5,466 nucleotides of DNA from Bacteriovoracaceae bacterium. Its GTDB lineage: Bacteria; Bdellovibrionota; Bacteriovoracia; Bacteriovoracales; Bacteriovoracaceae. The stretch lies in the NCBI GenBank assembly GCA_023146355.1, contig JAGLCH010000396.1, forward strand, positions 1 through 5,466, read 5' to 3'. Both the position numbers and the translations under genes were made by a program. Below, in pieces: positions 5,358-5,466 of this stretch (position 1 is its first letter; the number at the start of each line of letters is the position of its first letter). The notes beneath the pieces are model-generated. The model was not told the origin of the DNA. It searched no databases and worked only from the letters and a program-made list of their open reading frames with translations.

Positions 5358-5466
5358 AAAATAACCTCATATCTGCGCGTGAATACTCATACTTTTATCC
5401 ATAATATAATAATTCACCATTTTTGCTGAAATTCAAAACATTAGCTTTAAGGAAATATTTGCCGCT
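5358..5466 (-). promoter_or_regulatory. Upstream region of the LysM gene with an AT-rich promoter candidate
   Basis: No gene is visible here. On the minus strand an AT-rich block (5401-5412) holds TATTAT boxes. A TTGAAT (5436-5431) lies 19 bp before the nearer one, a rather long spacing. The same block reads TATAAT (5405-5410) on the plus strand, without a recognisable -35, so a divergent transcript leaving the window is possible. AAGGA on the plus strand near 5449-5453 might serve a gene starting at the right edge, but no ATG is visible. Confidence 0.3.

Noticed and set aside
5446..5466. Possible plus-strand gene start after AAGGA at the right edge.
   Set aside because: Only a TTG is available in range and too few codons are visible to judge.

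Overview
The window looks like chromosomal DNA from an AT-rich, diderm (Gram-negative) bacterium. Three of the seven complete genes encode lipoproteins with a signal peptide and lipobox. There is also a PilZ-type protein, and a kinase/nucleotidyltransferase pair resembling AmgK-MurU of peptidoglycan recycling. My best guess is a Bdellovibrionota (Bacteriovorax/Halobacteriovorax-like) genome, judged from base composition by eye, the richness in lipoproteins and the type of genes. This is an inference, not an identification. I see no phage, insertion sequence, CRISPR, tRNA or rRNA.

Layout. Seven of the eight genes lie on the minus strand. Reading in their direction from the right edge: 5358-5466 is an upstream region with a possible promoter. 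5357-4722 encodes a lipoprotein with two LysM domains, followed by a hairpin that resembles an intrinsic terminator. Next comes a tightly overlapping set: a lipoprotein that resembles an M48 metalloprotease but has lost its zinc-binding HExxH (4664-3870), an AmgK-like sugar kinase (3873-2839) and a MurU-like nucleotidyltransferase (2849-1941). A single plus-strand gene, a two-cluster [4Fe-4S] ferredoxin (1744-1965), converges on that set and overlaps it by 25 bp, with a terminator-like hairpin in the overlap. Divergent from the ferredoxin is a second minus-strand unit: a four-helix membrane protein with a degenerate PilZ-like domain (1698-961), a small lipoprotein coupled to it by an ATGA overlap (964-518), and an unrecognised gene cut by the left edge (456-1).

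How the genes may work together. The kinase and nucleotidyltransferase would phosphorylate an amino sugar (MurNAc in the known system) at C1 and activate it as a UDP-sugar. This would return cell-wall sugars to peptidoglycan synthesis without the de novo route. LysM domains bind peptidoglycan, and M48-type lipoproteins work in envelope quality control, so the right half has a cell-envelope theme. The ferredoxin is probably independent. Its promoter shares its -10 region with the promoter of the PilZ-like gene, and its predicted transcription start falls on the start codon, which suggests a leaderless mRNA.

I found no clearly new system. The points most worth a second look are the dead-looking M48 lipoprotein coupled to the amgK/murU-like pair, the overlapping divergent promoters with a leaderless ferredoxin, and the PilZ-like domain without its c-di-GMP residues.
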